64,000 bases of DNA. Source: Leucogyrophana mollusca (lineage: Eukaryota > Basidiomycota > Agaricomycetes > Boletales). The notes under the pieces were generated by a model. It worked only from the letters and a program-made list of their open reading frames with translations, was not told the DNA's origin and ran no database searches. The position numbers and the translations under genes are program-made. The DNA lies in contig MU266346.1 of the NCBI GenBank assembly GCA_021014945.1, positions 1 to 64,000 on the forward strand, in the 5' to 3' direction. Below, one piece after another: positions 49,801 to 60,578 of the stretch (position 1 is its first letter; the number at the start of each line of letters is the position of its first letter).

Positions 49801-52800
49801 CATCGTCCGAAGACGGAGGACGAGCATCACGAAGGTGTTATGCTTCTCAACGCTTTGGGTCAGCTCAGCTTGATGGGATGCAACTCGATCGACTTCGGTG
49901 TTTTAAATTCGCAACCTGTCGTACATTCTCTCCATCTCCCTCCGTATCCCTTCGCGAAGAAACGATTTCCGTACTTGCCAGAGCATTCTCGCGTTCTACG
50001 CAAGCAATTCGGTGCTCGCAACGGGCCCCTCAATTATGCTGACCTTCGCGTCAATAAATTTACCCATCCTGAGATCGCCCAGCATATCATCAATAGCGAA
50101 CCAATCATGCCAGCGGCAGGCTTCTTGGAAATGGTAATGGTGAATACTAGAATTCAGTGCCACCGCTGATCACTTTTCCGACGTAGGTCTTAGAAATGGG
50201 CGCCAAAGTTATCTGGAATGTGCAATTTCACGCGATGCTATCCCTTTCGGCAGAATATCCTGGACCAATAGACATCGACGTCAATCGTATGAAATGGGCC
50301 ATTAGATCCCACCCCAACGGCGGTGACATTGTATGCTTAACACATAGGTTTCCAAACGTCACTTTGTCACTGATATACGCTTCAGACTACCTCGGGTCCT
50401 CGCCTTCATGCAGATGGTTATATGTCCCGAACTGCGATCGATGAAAAGGCTGGTATCGATATCGCTGCCATCCAGCATCGCTGCTCGACGCAAAGCATGT
50501 CCGGTGAGTTGATCTGATTGAAGTTTGGTATCCTTTTAATCTGACCAGTGGTGTGAAGCCTTCTACGAAGCAATTCAATATTTTGCACAATATGGCCCAG
50601 CCTTCCGTCGAGTTACAGGGTTCTGGCTTGGTCTCGACGAAGCCTTAGTACAGATTAAAGGTGGCGACCGAGGTCTGCCGGGGTGAGCGCTCCGCAGGGG
50701 GTTAAAGTGTGATGCTAAATATATCTCAGGTACAGCAACTACATCGTTCACCCGGCTATCTTGGACGCGTGTATTCATGTCGCGGTGCACCCCTCTTTCA
50801 CTACCAATCCGAACCGAAACGTCTATTATCTGCCAGCGCGACTGGGAGCCTTCGCTTTGCACGAGCGGCTGACTGGTGGCAGTACTTTTCCATCCACGGC
50901 ATATGCTCATGTGGTGCTGAAAGAGTGGAAACCCGGTAAGAGCTGCGTTGTTTCTTGGATAACCAAGGGACTCACGTCTTCTTCAGAAGAAATAATTGTC
51001 GACGTCTCTGTAGTTGATTCCACTGGTATCAGGCTTTGCACTTTGCAAGGACTGGCTGTGGAAGCGCACTACAATACTCTTCCTCGACATGTGAGCAAGC
51101 GCTACAACCTGCTATACCAGCCATTCGGATTACGTCAACGAAATCCATGTGCGGGTGACCATCTTGGCATCCGAAGTAATGCCAATGCAGCCTGCGAGAC
51201 AGTTCACATGGGCAAGGCGAGTCTCTGATGTGTCCGCGAGGGGTCCAGTGAACTTACGCTGTCATCTAGAATGCTAGAAGACCCAAGACTCTCACGAAAT
51301 CATGCGCGGTGAGAAGCTGGTACAGAACTTGTGATCGAGAACGTTGTTTCTAAACCTTTTGTCCAGAACGGGATGGACTTCGAAGGGGAGCACGAAAAAG
51401 CAACGCGGACCGGGAAATTAGACCATATCTTGCGCTCTGTCTTGACCTATGTCACCCAAACATGCGGTAAAGTGGCGATTCGTGTATTAGTTCTCGATGA
51501 TAGTGAGTACAGTGAAAGTTTGTTTGTTGGTACTTTTTTTATATCTCTTCGCAGGTTCAGGTTTCCTCCATCGTCACCTCTGCCCCTTAATCGAAGAAAT
51601 CACCGCATTGCATATCAGTGTATCATACATCATCGCAGCCAAGGATTTCGACACACAACTGCTGCCTCCTTTCGGCACTCACATACCGTTGGATCTCTCC
51701 GAACCACTGCATACGCAAGGACTCTTAGAGGCATCCTTCGACATCATCTTTAGTTTTGACGTTATGGAACCACTACTACCATCAGATATTCGTCAGTTGA
51801 GCAACTTGCTCCTCCCTGGAGCCATCCTTGTCTCAGCGGAATATGATGAAGTTCCGCCAACGTCTGTGCCTGGTCCCTCCGATGAACTCACCCTGCCACT
51901 GAACGAAGTTCCCGCGTGCGAGACGAGGCTTGCGTCACTAGCTTCGTTGGGTTTCCGGACGACTGAACACATGATTGAAGCATCCAATACGAATATCTTT
52001 GTCGTGGAGGCCCAGCGTCCTTCGATGTCACTGCCGCCGTCGGCCTGCAGCTCGATGAAGCAAGACATACTACTATTGCCGTATACGGTTGGTGCCGAGA
52101 TAGAGATACAACGTATTTTGAAAGGAGTCGATTTGGATCAGCCCGTCCGGATCTGGTTCACTGCGTTGGATGGCCTTGACGCTGATGGTGGAAGGGGCTT
52201 CACGCGGTCGTTGCGTCGAGAATTCCCGCTGTGGGACATCGGACTTGTCATTTTCACTTTCCAGTGCCCACCTGTGGAGCAGTTACCCTTGGTGCACTAC
52301 ATTTCGGCGATACCCGGCATGGAAAGAGAGATCATAATCGACGAGGACTACGAAGTCAGCGTTCCACGATTCTACGAATGTCCTAGCACAGCTTCCAATT
52401 CCTCTACATCTAGGGGCTACAGTCACGGACCTCGACTAGGCGACTTGTCACCCACGGATGTAGAGATGACGGTGGTAGCCATGTCAACGTCGGAAGCAGG
52501 GCTCTTTGGCATTGTAGGACGGGTCACGAAAGTTGGCTGTCGTCTAGATTCTCCCTTGCTCGGCGCGCTGGTCGCCACGGTAGTCAAAGATGCTACTCCT
52601 GCGACATTCCAAGTCCACAGGGGTTGCGTTTTCCCACTCACGGGCGCGGTAGATCCGCGCATTGTCGCATCGATACTGCCCAGTCTGCTGATCGGTGGAC
52701 TTGCCCTTGGTGCGGGAGTCCTGGAGATGCCACCCCGCGCACTGCTGGAACGTATTATTGTCACTCATAGTGACTCTCGCATTGGTCAAATCTTGCTATG

Positions 52801-55272
52801 GTTCTTCGGGATTCTGCGGCTCCACTCTGTCGGATTGCCATCGAAAGCCTCGCCTCTTGACCTCTTATCCCTCGATATGCGACCTAGGGACCTCGTCATC
52901 TCAAGTTATGACGAGGATAACCAGCTTTTGGATGGTTTCATAACGAACGGCACTCGGATCTTCCCGTGGAAGAGCTCCGATCGTCTGGCGCATACAATTG
53001 CGGGCGACCCTTGGCTTATTGGGAGTATCTTACAAGCTTCCATGGCGCACATTCCCAGCGTCGACCTCCCTGCTTTTCTGCCGGGTGGCGAGGTCGAGGC
53101 TGTGCCTGCCAATGTAGTCCACGAACTATTCAAGTCTGACGCAGCCTATTTGCTAGTAGGCGGGGTCGGCAGCCTAGGTCTACATATAGCTGTTTGGATG
53201 TATGAGGCAAGTTTCCTTTGTATTTACCGGATAACGACCGCTAGGCTGACCTACAAGAACAGAAAGGCGCAAGACATATAGTTCTGACATCCAGATCCGG
53301 CCAAGACTCGCTCCACCGTGCAAATGATACTCTGGCTCTTCGTATGCTGAAATTCCTCCAAACACGACCAGACACATCGGTCTCTGTGGAAGCTTCTGAT
53401 GCGTCCTCACCTGATGCATTCAAGAAGCTATTAGCCCGTATCTCGCGCCCGATTGCAGGCTGCATGCTGCTATCTGGTGTTTTATCCGACCACTCCTTTT
53501 TCTCTCAGGACCTGAACAGTTTTGACAATGTTTTCGGCCCCAAATTACGCGCGTTCGAGAGCTTAGAAGCGGGTCTTAAGATCGAGAGCCTCGATTTCTT
53601 GATCACGTTCTCGTCCATTGCAACGTTTGGCAACGCAGGACAAACCAACTATTCAAGGCAAGTCCACACTGTATAATACCAGTTTGACCACGACCTAAAA
53701 TTGAACGTTCAGCGCAAATACAGTGATCGAAGGCAAAACAGCAAGATATAAGAATGCGTTCTCAATTGTCGCACCTGCTATCAGTGACACGGTGTCCGTC
53801 GTGGGACGGCCTGACCAAAACTACCAGACTCCAAGGTTCCAGCATTTAATTCCATGGTCCTACTCTGCAAGGGGTACGCTTTTGTCATATCTCCGAGCTG
53901 TATGTCAGTCCTCACACGATAATGGTCCGCAGAGCTCTGCCACTGCCTTGAAGATGGTATCCTGCGCCTGATGGATGAAAGTTTTAAACTCTATGTGCCA
54001 GACCTTGACTGGACGCTCGTAAAGAAGCACCTCGGTCCTTCTCCTTTATACGACCATCTTGTGCGGGAGACATCAGCGACCTCATCAGGGATGGCCCCCG
54101 GAGACAGTCGGGACGTCCTCTGTGATATCGTTCTGCAGTCACTTGACATTGCGCCGGATGACTTTTCACCCGAGATTCCTCTGACGTCCTATGGAATGGA
54201 CTCACTGTCCGCTGGCAGATTGTCCTTTGCACTCCGACCGTATCTCGTGATATCACAGATGCAACTTCTGAGCGATATTAGTTTGCTTGACATCGAGCGC
54301 CGCCTCGAGGAAGCGAAGGATCTTGCACAGCCCTTCCCTCCAGCCGGCGTCCTCCACCAATGGGATCCCGTCAATGACGCAGGGCAAACATTGGTCAAGC
54401 TAGCAGACTACGGCGGCACTCCACTGATTCTCATCCATGGCGGTAGCGGTAGCCTCGCTCCCTTCATACCCATGCAGCAGATATTCAAGACGTCACTGTG
54501 GGCCCTTCAGACCACACCAGATACGCCGATGCACTCCATTGATGCCATCGCGCAGTTCTACTACGAACATATCAAAGCCGCTCAACCGGAAGGTCCTTAC
54601 CGCATGGGATCTTTCTCCGGAACTTCGGTCATACTGCTCAGGATCGCGCAGTTATTCGAGTCTGATGGGGACACCGTTGCTCAGCTATGTTTCCTCGACC
54701 ACTTCCCTCTCTTGTTCGTAAATCCCCCGATCAACCTGGACGAGGAGTCGATAAGGACCCGTTCTCTGGGGCCTGCCTTGCTTCAAGGCTCGATCGATAT
54801 CATCATTGACATGTATATAGCGGACGGCTCTCCCGTGTGCCACCGGGTCGCACAAGCTTTCAAGGACGCTACAAGCGGCCTAGAGGTTCCAGAACAAGTC
54901 CGCGGTTGGTTATCCACCTTGAAGAAGCTGCTCACGATAACATACGAATTCCTTTTCAATCTACTTCCACCCGACCAGCCATTGACCGCTGTTGCCCTGT
55001 CCGACGCCATCAAGAAATGGATGCGGTCTGTACACACCCCACTCACCATCTACCTCGCGAAAAAGGGTTTCGCCTCAATTATGCCACCGGAAACAGAAGG
55101 AGAATCGGTTGCGGCCCAGCTTGTGACGCTAGAGGGCAGCCATTTCTCGTTTATGGAGACTCGGGAGCTTGCAGAATTGCTTCAGGACGGTTGGGTCGAT
55201 TCAGGCGCTGCACCCGTCCCCTTAGCTACAGCGCACAACACAACGTCGTCCTTGGACTATCACGGTTTCTGA
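46831..55272 (+). CDS. Reducing-type polyketide synthase KS-AT-DH-(MT)-(ER)-KR-ACP-TE
   Basis: The start [13 protein letters not shown] is joined by an intron to [12 protein letters not shown] (to about 48530): Cys in [15 protein letters not shown], His in [16 protein letters not shown], and [11 protein letters not shown] across an intron. AT (48810-49900): FGGQGPQ and GHSAGE. DH (50040-51070): [14 protein letters not shown] (the usual G of HxxxGxxxxP is S) and [13 protein letters not shown]-like (about 51350-52030): [20 protein letters not shown] remains but the SAM-binding glycine motif is lost. ER-like (about 52450-53090): [20 protein letters not shown], without a clear nucleotide motif, looks degenerate. 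KR (53130-53870): [17 protein letters not shown] and the Tyr in QTNYSSAN. ACP (54090-54330): GMDSLSA. TE (54390-55230): [22 protein letters not shown] nucleophile region and EGSHFSFME His. At least fifteen introns. Predicted product: a partially reduced polyketide released hydrolytically or by lactonisation (inference). Splicing at 51100-51360 is unresolved. Confidence 0.88.
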
Positions 55273-55673
55273 TCGCATTGGTATGGAATTCTAACAGATG
55301 TTTGTTGGGTTTGAATACTCGATCACAGCTAAAATAGCTTAGCATCGCCGCTCAGACATGTACTATTGCATATATAAAATCTGAGAAACTTGCCGTTAGA
55401 ATCACTGCTGCGACTACCCAGATAGAAGACACCATTCTTATACGATAGATCAAACCGGGTAGAGCAGGCCTAAACTTGATTGTGATGATGTCGGGCAAAA
55501 TTACTCGCGATGCGTGAGACTCGGAAGTGTTTTGATCATAGAAATACCGAGCATCTTCATGGAAATGCTTGCGGCTTTCTCGCTAGATCCCCAGGCGAAC
55601 CGGCATAAAACCGAGGGACAAATTTCCCCGACCTCTCCACACATCACGCAGAATCTCTATCGCCCGCACCAAA
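55273..55673. other. Intergenic, promoter of the methyltransferase
   Basis: A 400-base gap after the PKS stop. CATATATAAAA lies at 55368-55378 and GGCATAAAACCG at 55600-55611; the latter is about 70 nt upstream of the next start codon and could serve as a TATA element. Confidence 0.4.
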
Positions 55674-56626
55674 ATGACTGACTCCATAGTGGAGAGGAAC
55701 CACCATTCCTATGAAGGAGCACACTACGTGTTCCCTGCCGACGAGATAGAAAGAGAAAGGTTAGTGGTTATCGTTATGACAAGAGTGTGCCACTTACCTT
55801 GGCGGCTAGGTTAAACCTGCTCCATCGCATTTTCACGAAGGCGTACGAGGGTCGCTTGGTGTTTCCCCCTATAACCCTCAAACCCGGAGACAGGGTGCTA
55901 GACAGTGGTACAGGTTCAGGTGGATCTTCCTATCACACACGCTTGATCGAGTAGTCCTGACCAGACGAATTTGCAGGGGCATGGATAACTGACTGCGCAA
56001 AAAAGGAGGCCAATTCAGTGTTATTTCATGGTGTCGACATCGAGTCGAAGCTGTTTCCTGACCTTGCAGAGCACCAGAATATCAGCCTTTCTGTCGCCAA
56101 CCTAACACATCTCCCTTCAGAGTGGACAAACCGATACAGTCTTGTCAACCAGCGGCTCATGGTGGCGGCACTCACCGACGCGGAGTGGGACTTGGCAGTC
56201 AAGGAGATGTTTCGAGTGACCAGGCCAGGAGGCTGGGTACAGTTGACTGAGGTTGCCGGGTGGAAAGGCGGAGAGGCCAGTCAGCAAATGTTGGATGCGG
56301 CTCGGGCTATGTTTGCTTCGAGGGGGCTAGACATCGATTCACCCCTTCGCGTCTCTGGTCGGTTGAAGGAGGCCGGGTTTGAGAATATTCATGTCGAGGA
56401 GAGAACGATCCCACTTGGGAGATGGGCTGGAAAAGACGGTGAGGACGGCCGACGAAACTTTGAGGATGGTATCCGGGGTATGAAGAAGCCAATCCTCGAT
56501 GGAAACATCATCAGCTCAGAGGCAGAATTGGAACAGCTGTACGAAGATGTTGTGAAGGAATGGGATACGGTGGATACTAGCGGTGGAAAACTGCTCGCCT
56601 TCTATGCCCAGAAACCCGATAGTTAG
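55674..56626 (+). CDS. SAM-dependent methyltransferase (LaeA/UbiE-like)
   Basis: The ATG at 55674 gives MTDSIVERNHHSYEGAHYVF and PADEIERER. An intron then leads to LNLLHRIFTKAYEGRLVFPP, and the SAM-binding motif I KPGDRVLDSGTG is split by a second intron before AWITDCAKK. The acidic SAM-ribose position is the D in LFHGVDIESKLFP. Then come ISLSVANLTHLPSEW, SLVNQRLMVAALTDAEWDLA, and the post-motif MFRVTRPGGWVQLTEVAGW. The C-terminal part LAFYAQKPDS closes the gene. The YVFPADEIERERLNL head is typical of the LaeA-like family in fungi, whose members methylate small molecules or act as regulators of secondary metabolism. Its position 400 nt after the PKS in the same orientation suggests tailoring of the polyketide or local regulation. 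Exon 3 (about 55977 to the stop) is uninterrupted, and all motifs are intact. Confidence 0.87.
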
Positions 56627-57163
56627 AGTCCGAGTTGGTTTGATTGTGGTTGTTGCCGGCGCCTTCCAGTCTTCACGTGTCACGCATCGATGCTGCATCA
56701 AGCATTAAGTTCGACAGTAAACCTGGTATGTACTCGGTTGGGCGATACGTTTGGAGTGCAAAAACTCGCCGCGCCCAGGACCCTGGTCTATGGTCTCAAC
56801 GGTCTCAAATTGCAACACAATCCACGCGTGGGGAGGCAGAGTCATGCAAATTGTGCCGTGTCATCAATAGCTTCCAGATCCCAGTGCCCCGGCCCCTCCT
56901 CCTGGGCCCATCAAACATAACTTGAGTGGGAGCTTCCAAGCATCTCCAAGGTTATTTTCGTATCAGCATCAGAAGATGTTGATGTGAAGCACGATTTCCC
57001 CTTATGTGACAGTCAGATAGAATCGCGGTGCCTATGGTCCTTTGGCATCGATGAGATACGCCTGAAGACGCATCAGAGACGGCCGTTGGACGGCCCCGGT
57101 TATTTTTGTGAGGGTTTATCTACCCTCGAAAGTCAAATTCGATGACCAAATCACTGTTACAAC
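56627..57163. other. Intergenic
   Basis: Between the methyltransferase and the hydrolase. Only short frames, no gene recognised. Confidence 0.45.
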
Positions 57164-58464
57164 ATGCCTCACGCACCTGTAGACATCCACGGCACAAAGC
57201 TACACTACGAAGACACTGGTGCTCCGCCTGGGTCCACGGATTATGTGACTGTATTGCTCGCACACGGAGCGATGTTCCATGGGGGTGAGTAATTAGATTA
57301 CTGATTGGAACGGGTATGCTTAGCGTCTTTCCGAACTCTTCAGGGACATTTCGACATGTAGCGCAGTTTGCTGCATCGAACAATCTGCGTTTCGTCATCC
57401 TCACCATGCGCGACTACCCAGGATCGACCTTGTACACCGAGTCCGAACTCGAAGCTCTTGCGAAACCCGAATTACAGGCCTCCGCGTTGCAGGCACGGGC
57501 TATGGAGCTTGCCGCTTTCATTCACTGGTTCATTGAAACGGAAGATATTCCACCCATTGCCCAAAGGCCTGGCTCTGACGGGCTCACTGGAGGGCTCTCG
57601 CTTGTCGGGTGGTCTGCTGGAAACCTGCAGACGCTCACCCTTCTCGCACATGCTGCTAAGGTTCCCGAGAAGACAAGGACCCTCCTTGATTCTTATTTCC
57701 GCAGCTTCTTCATATACGGTACGCCCGCCGCATGAAAAAGCATTTCACGTACCTGATTTTGCCCCCTTCTGTCAACATCTATAGCTGCCAACCACACTGC
57801 CCTGGGAGAACCAGCTTTTGAGGGCCTCTATAGTCCCTTCCGGGACCCCACTCTCACATCTGTAGACGCCATAGTAGACCGCTTTCTGACGTGGATATCC
57901 TCCTACTATCCCCAGGAGGAGCTCGCGGGGGAGCCTTCTGCTCTCGGCAAGAAGCTCATCGCACGAGCAAGCCAGGAGCTTCACGTCACAAATCCCTCTG
58001 TTGACCCACGGTGGACTCCCACCGTTTCCCGAATGTCATCGGACGAGTTGAAGTCAATCACCGACAATGACGCACTCCTACGCTCGCAGATCCTTCTCGA
58101 AGGCATTCAGCCCAGCGTGTACAAGGAAATTATTCACAGCGGCCTCCTTGACTGCTACTTAACCGACGAGAGCGGCACAGAGAAGATGATATGGCCGCAG
58201 CTGAAGGTTAAGATCATCTGGTGCGATATGGACGTGGGGGATGTCCTTTGGGCAGCCTATAAGCTGCGCGGTATATCTGAAGAATTCATCAAGAAGCACG
58301 GTAAGGGACGGAGTTTGGAGGTCTTGAACTTTGAGAAGACGAATCACTTCGTGAGTGTGAATTTTCGACTTGTGCTACATGTGCCGCGCTGATTGAATGG
58401 TGCATTTTAGGCACACTGGGACGAGCCTCAGAGGTTTACGGAGTTCATTGCCAGTGTCGTGTGA
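57164..58464 (+). CDS. Alpha/beta hydrolase
   Basis: The ATG at 57164 gives MPHAPVDIHGTKLHYEDTGA. The beta-3 strand and oxyanion region LLAHGAMFHGG are split by an intron, then FRHVAQFAASNNLRFVILTM and RDYPGSTLYTESELEALA. The nucleophile elbow is LVGWSAGN (GxSxG, Ser). An intron around 57720-57783 leads to a lid region with FEGLYSPFRDPT. The acid-strand segment LKVKIIWCDMDVGD follows, and after a last intron the catalytic His is in AHWDEP near the stop (58462-58464). The order Ser-Asp-His is complete, so an active hydrolase or esterase is expected. This is a common basidiomycete family with FxxHG..F and RDYPGST motifs. Co-orientation with the PKS and methyltransferase suggests a cluster member, though housekeeping use is possible. 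The substrate cannot be inferred. Confidence 0.87.
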
Positions 58465-58612
58465 ATGCAACCTTTGTGATGCGGGGATCATGTATGACTT
58501 CATCATTTCGTGAGAATGGACTGGGCTGCCAGTACGAAAATGGGCCCAGGTCGCGGATGGAAGCAACAGAAATCAGAAATAATGATAGAACTTGACCGTC
58601 AAACTTGTAATA

Positions 58613-60578
58613 CTAGTAGTGGTACTGAACGACAATCTTCCTTCTAAGTATGGGATACTTCGGTGAGATAAAGTACTCCACGTAACCCAGCGTTGACCTG
58701 AGCGCAACGACTGCGAGATATGGATAGATCAGTTCAGAGTTGTTTATTCTGGAGCACTCCATGGTAACTAAAGATGTTAGGGTAAGATTGACTACCACAG
58801 CGACAACCGCAGCATATATATATCGGGGTCTACAGGCATTAAACAGCATGGATACTAAGACGCGCATCTTTTGTGCTTCGGCGGTCGCCCTCGCTCGAAT
58901 GAAAATATTTTCCGTTCTGAAAAAATAAAGATTTAAGGTCGTGGACACAAGCCAAGAGAACTGGAAACAAGAACAAACCTCAATTTCGTCCAGGACGATG
59001 TCGTGCGTAGTAAAAGTCTCGTTGCGAACATCAACGACGACACCACGCGAACCGGTTGGACCGTCCATTGTCCGGGTACCAGACGGATCATCGGCAAGGC
59101 CTGCCAGTCGCTGAGAAAAGATGTGTGAAGACGACGTGTCCACACCAATGCCTCTCTTCAGGATGACGCGGCTATTAAGATTGGTGATGAGTGTGTTCGC
59201 ATACCTGAAATGAAGACCCATTAAGCACAAGTTCTCGATGACAATGCCAGCAACATAGATACGTACACCTTGGAAATGATCAAAGCGCTAAAAACAGATG
59301 TGAGAGCGCTGGTTGAGGTATCTATAAATTGCTTACGGGCATTGGTATAGGAGATTTGTCTAGAATATGCATGAGCTTCGCATGGTGACCAGAAGACAGA
59401 AGCGGGACTTACGGGTACTCCGACGAATAGAACCACGTTGATAATTCCGACGGTCGCTTGATGTAAATTCATCGGTCAGCAAAGCAACAGGGGGTGATAT
59501 CCTTACTGACCGGTTAACGCTCCCGTCTCCACCACAAGTTTGATGAGTCGATTCATGATAGCGTCCGAGTGCTTGAACCCCGTCTTAGATTTCCATAGCT
59601 AGTGTAGAGGGGTTTAGTATGGCCAAATGGTGAACCGAAGACGATACTAACGCAGATTGTCATCGAAGCCGCGATGATGATGTCGACAAAGATTGCCACA
59701 GAGAGCCACGTCTGAGAATGATGAACAGGTGCGCACAATAAAGACCGATCGGCGGACTTACTCCCAGTAGAGGCGTGACAACTGATAGTTCCGCTGATGA
59801 TGGGTTTAGCTGTCGCAGCTGAGACAAGATAACGTGACCGAATGCGTGTCGGAAGAGCATGATGACCGTACCAGAGCACCGCCTACAATTCCTGCTACCA
59901 TCTGTCCCAGGGCAAGCTACAAAATTATGAGGGTGTTAAACTGAAGTCTCCAAGTATGATAACCATGAGACGCACAAAAATGATCACCCCCGCCAGTATT
60001 CGAGACTTTGACAACCCATAAAGACGCCATGCGAAGAAGATTTGCACTGCGGCAGCAATGATTGCCTCCATGATGGGACTGCTAAACCATGTGTTATGAA
60101 AGGCGATGAGGGAGCTGACTTCGCCATAGTCGTATACGTATATGTCGAAGCCGAACTGAGTGACCAAACCCGTCTGAACCGTTTCGAATGCAAGTACGCC
60201 ATATACTGCACAAGCGATAAATCCGGCGTAAGAGGCGAACCTATCATGATCGTTTCCTACTGACCGAAAAGCTTGAGTGCCAATCTATCCGTAGGAAAAC
60301 ACATATGATATATGTCTGCGAGACAGCTGTGGTCAGGACATCTGCTTCCGTCATCCGTAGTTTATCGATTACTCACAAACTTGAACGATCAAAACACCTT
60401 GCAGCCCCCAGTTAAAGAACAACCCTAGGAGCTGCGAATGATATGAATCTTCTGCACACTTCTTAGAAACGGAAAGCTCTACCTGAGGCCCAGCTCTGCG
60501 TAGTCAATAATTTAGCGCTCGGCTTGATTTGAGATGCAGATCGACCACCTACAGCAAGGTTACTGACTGGGAGGCCAT
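58613..60578 (-). CDS. DUF6534-type seven-helix membrane protein
   Basis: The probable start is at 60578 (MASQS, first exons uncertain). Then exons encode LLGLFFNWGLQGVLIVQ, YHMCFPTDRLALKLF, AVYGVLAFETVQTGLVTQFG, and FHNTWFSSPIMEAIIAAAVQ with IFFAWRLYGLSKSRILAGVI. LALGQMVAGIVGGAL follows, then TWLSVAIFVDIIIAASMTI, a short KTGFKHSDAIMNRLIKLVVE helix, ATVGIINVVLFVGVP, FSALIISKVYVSMLLA and RYANTLITNLNSRVILKRG. This order of helices, the W.L...M...K.GF...D..I..L motif and the SK.Y...LL..LN.R closing are those of DUF6534 proteins, multi-copy integral membrane proteins of mushrooms without known function. About ten short introns. The 3' end is uncertain: the family usually stops soon after the LNSR segment, and the frame here can also end near 58960. 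It faces the hydrolase tail-to-tail. Confidence 0.78.
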
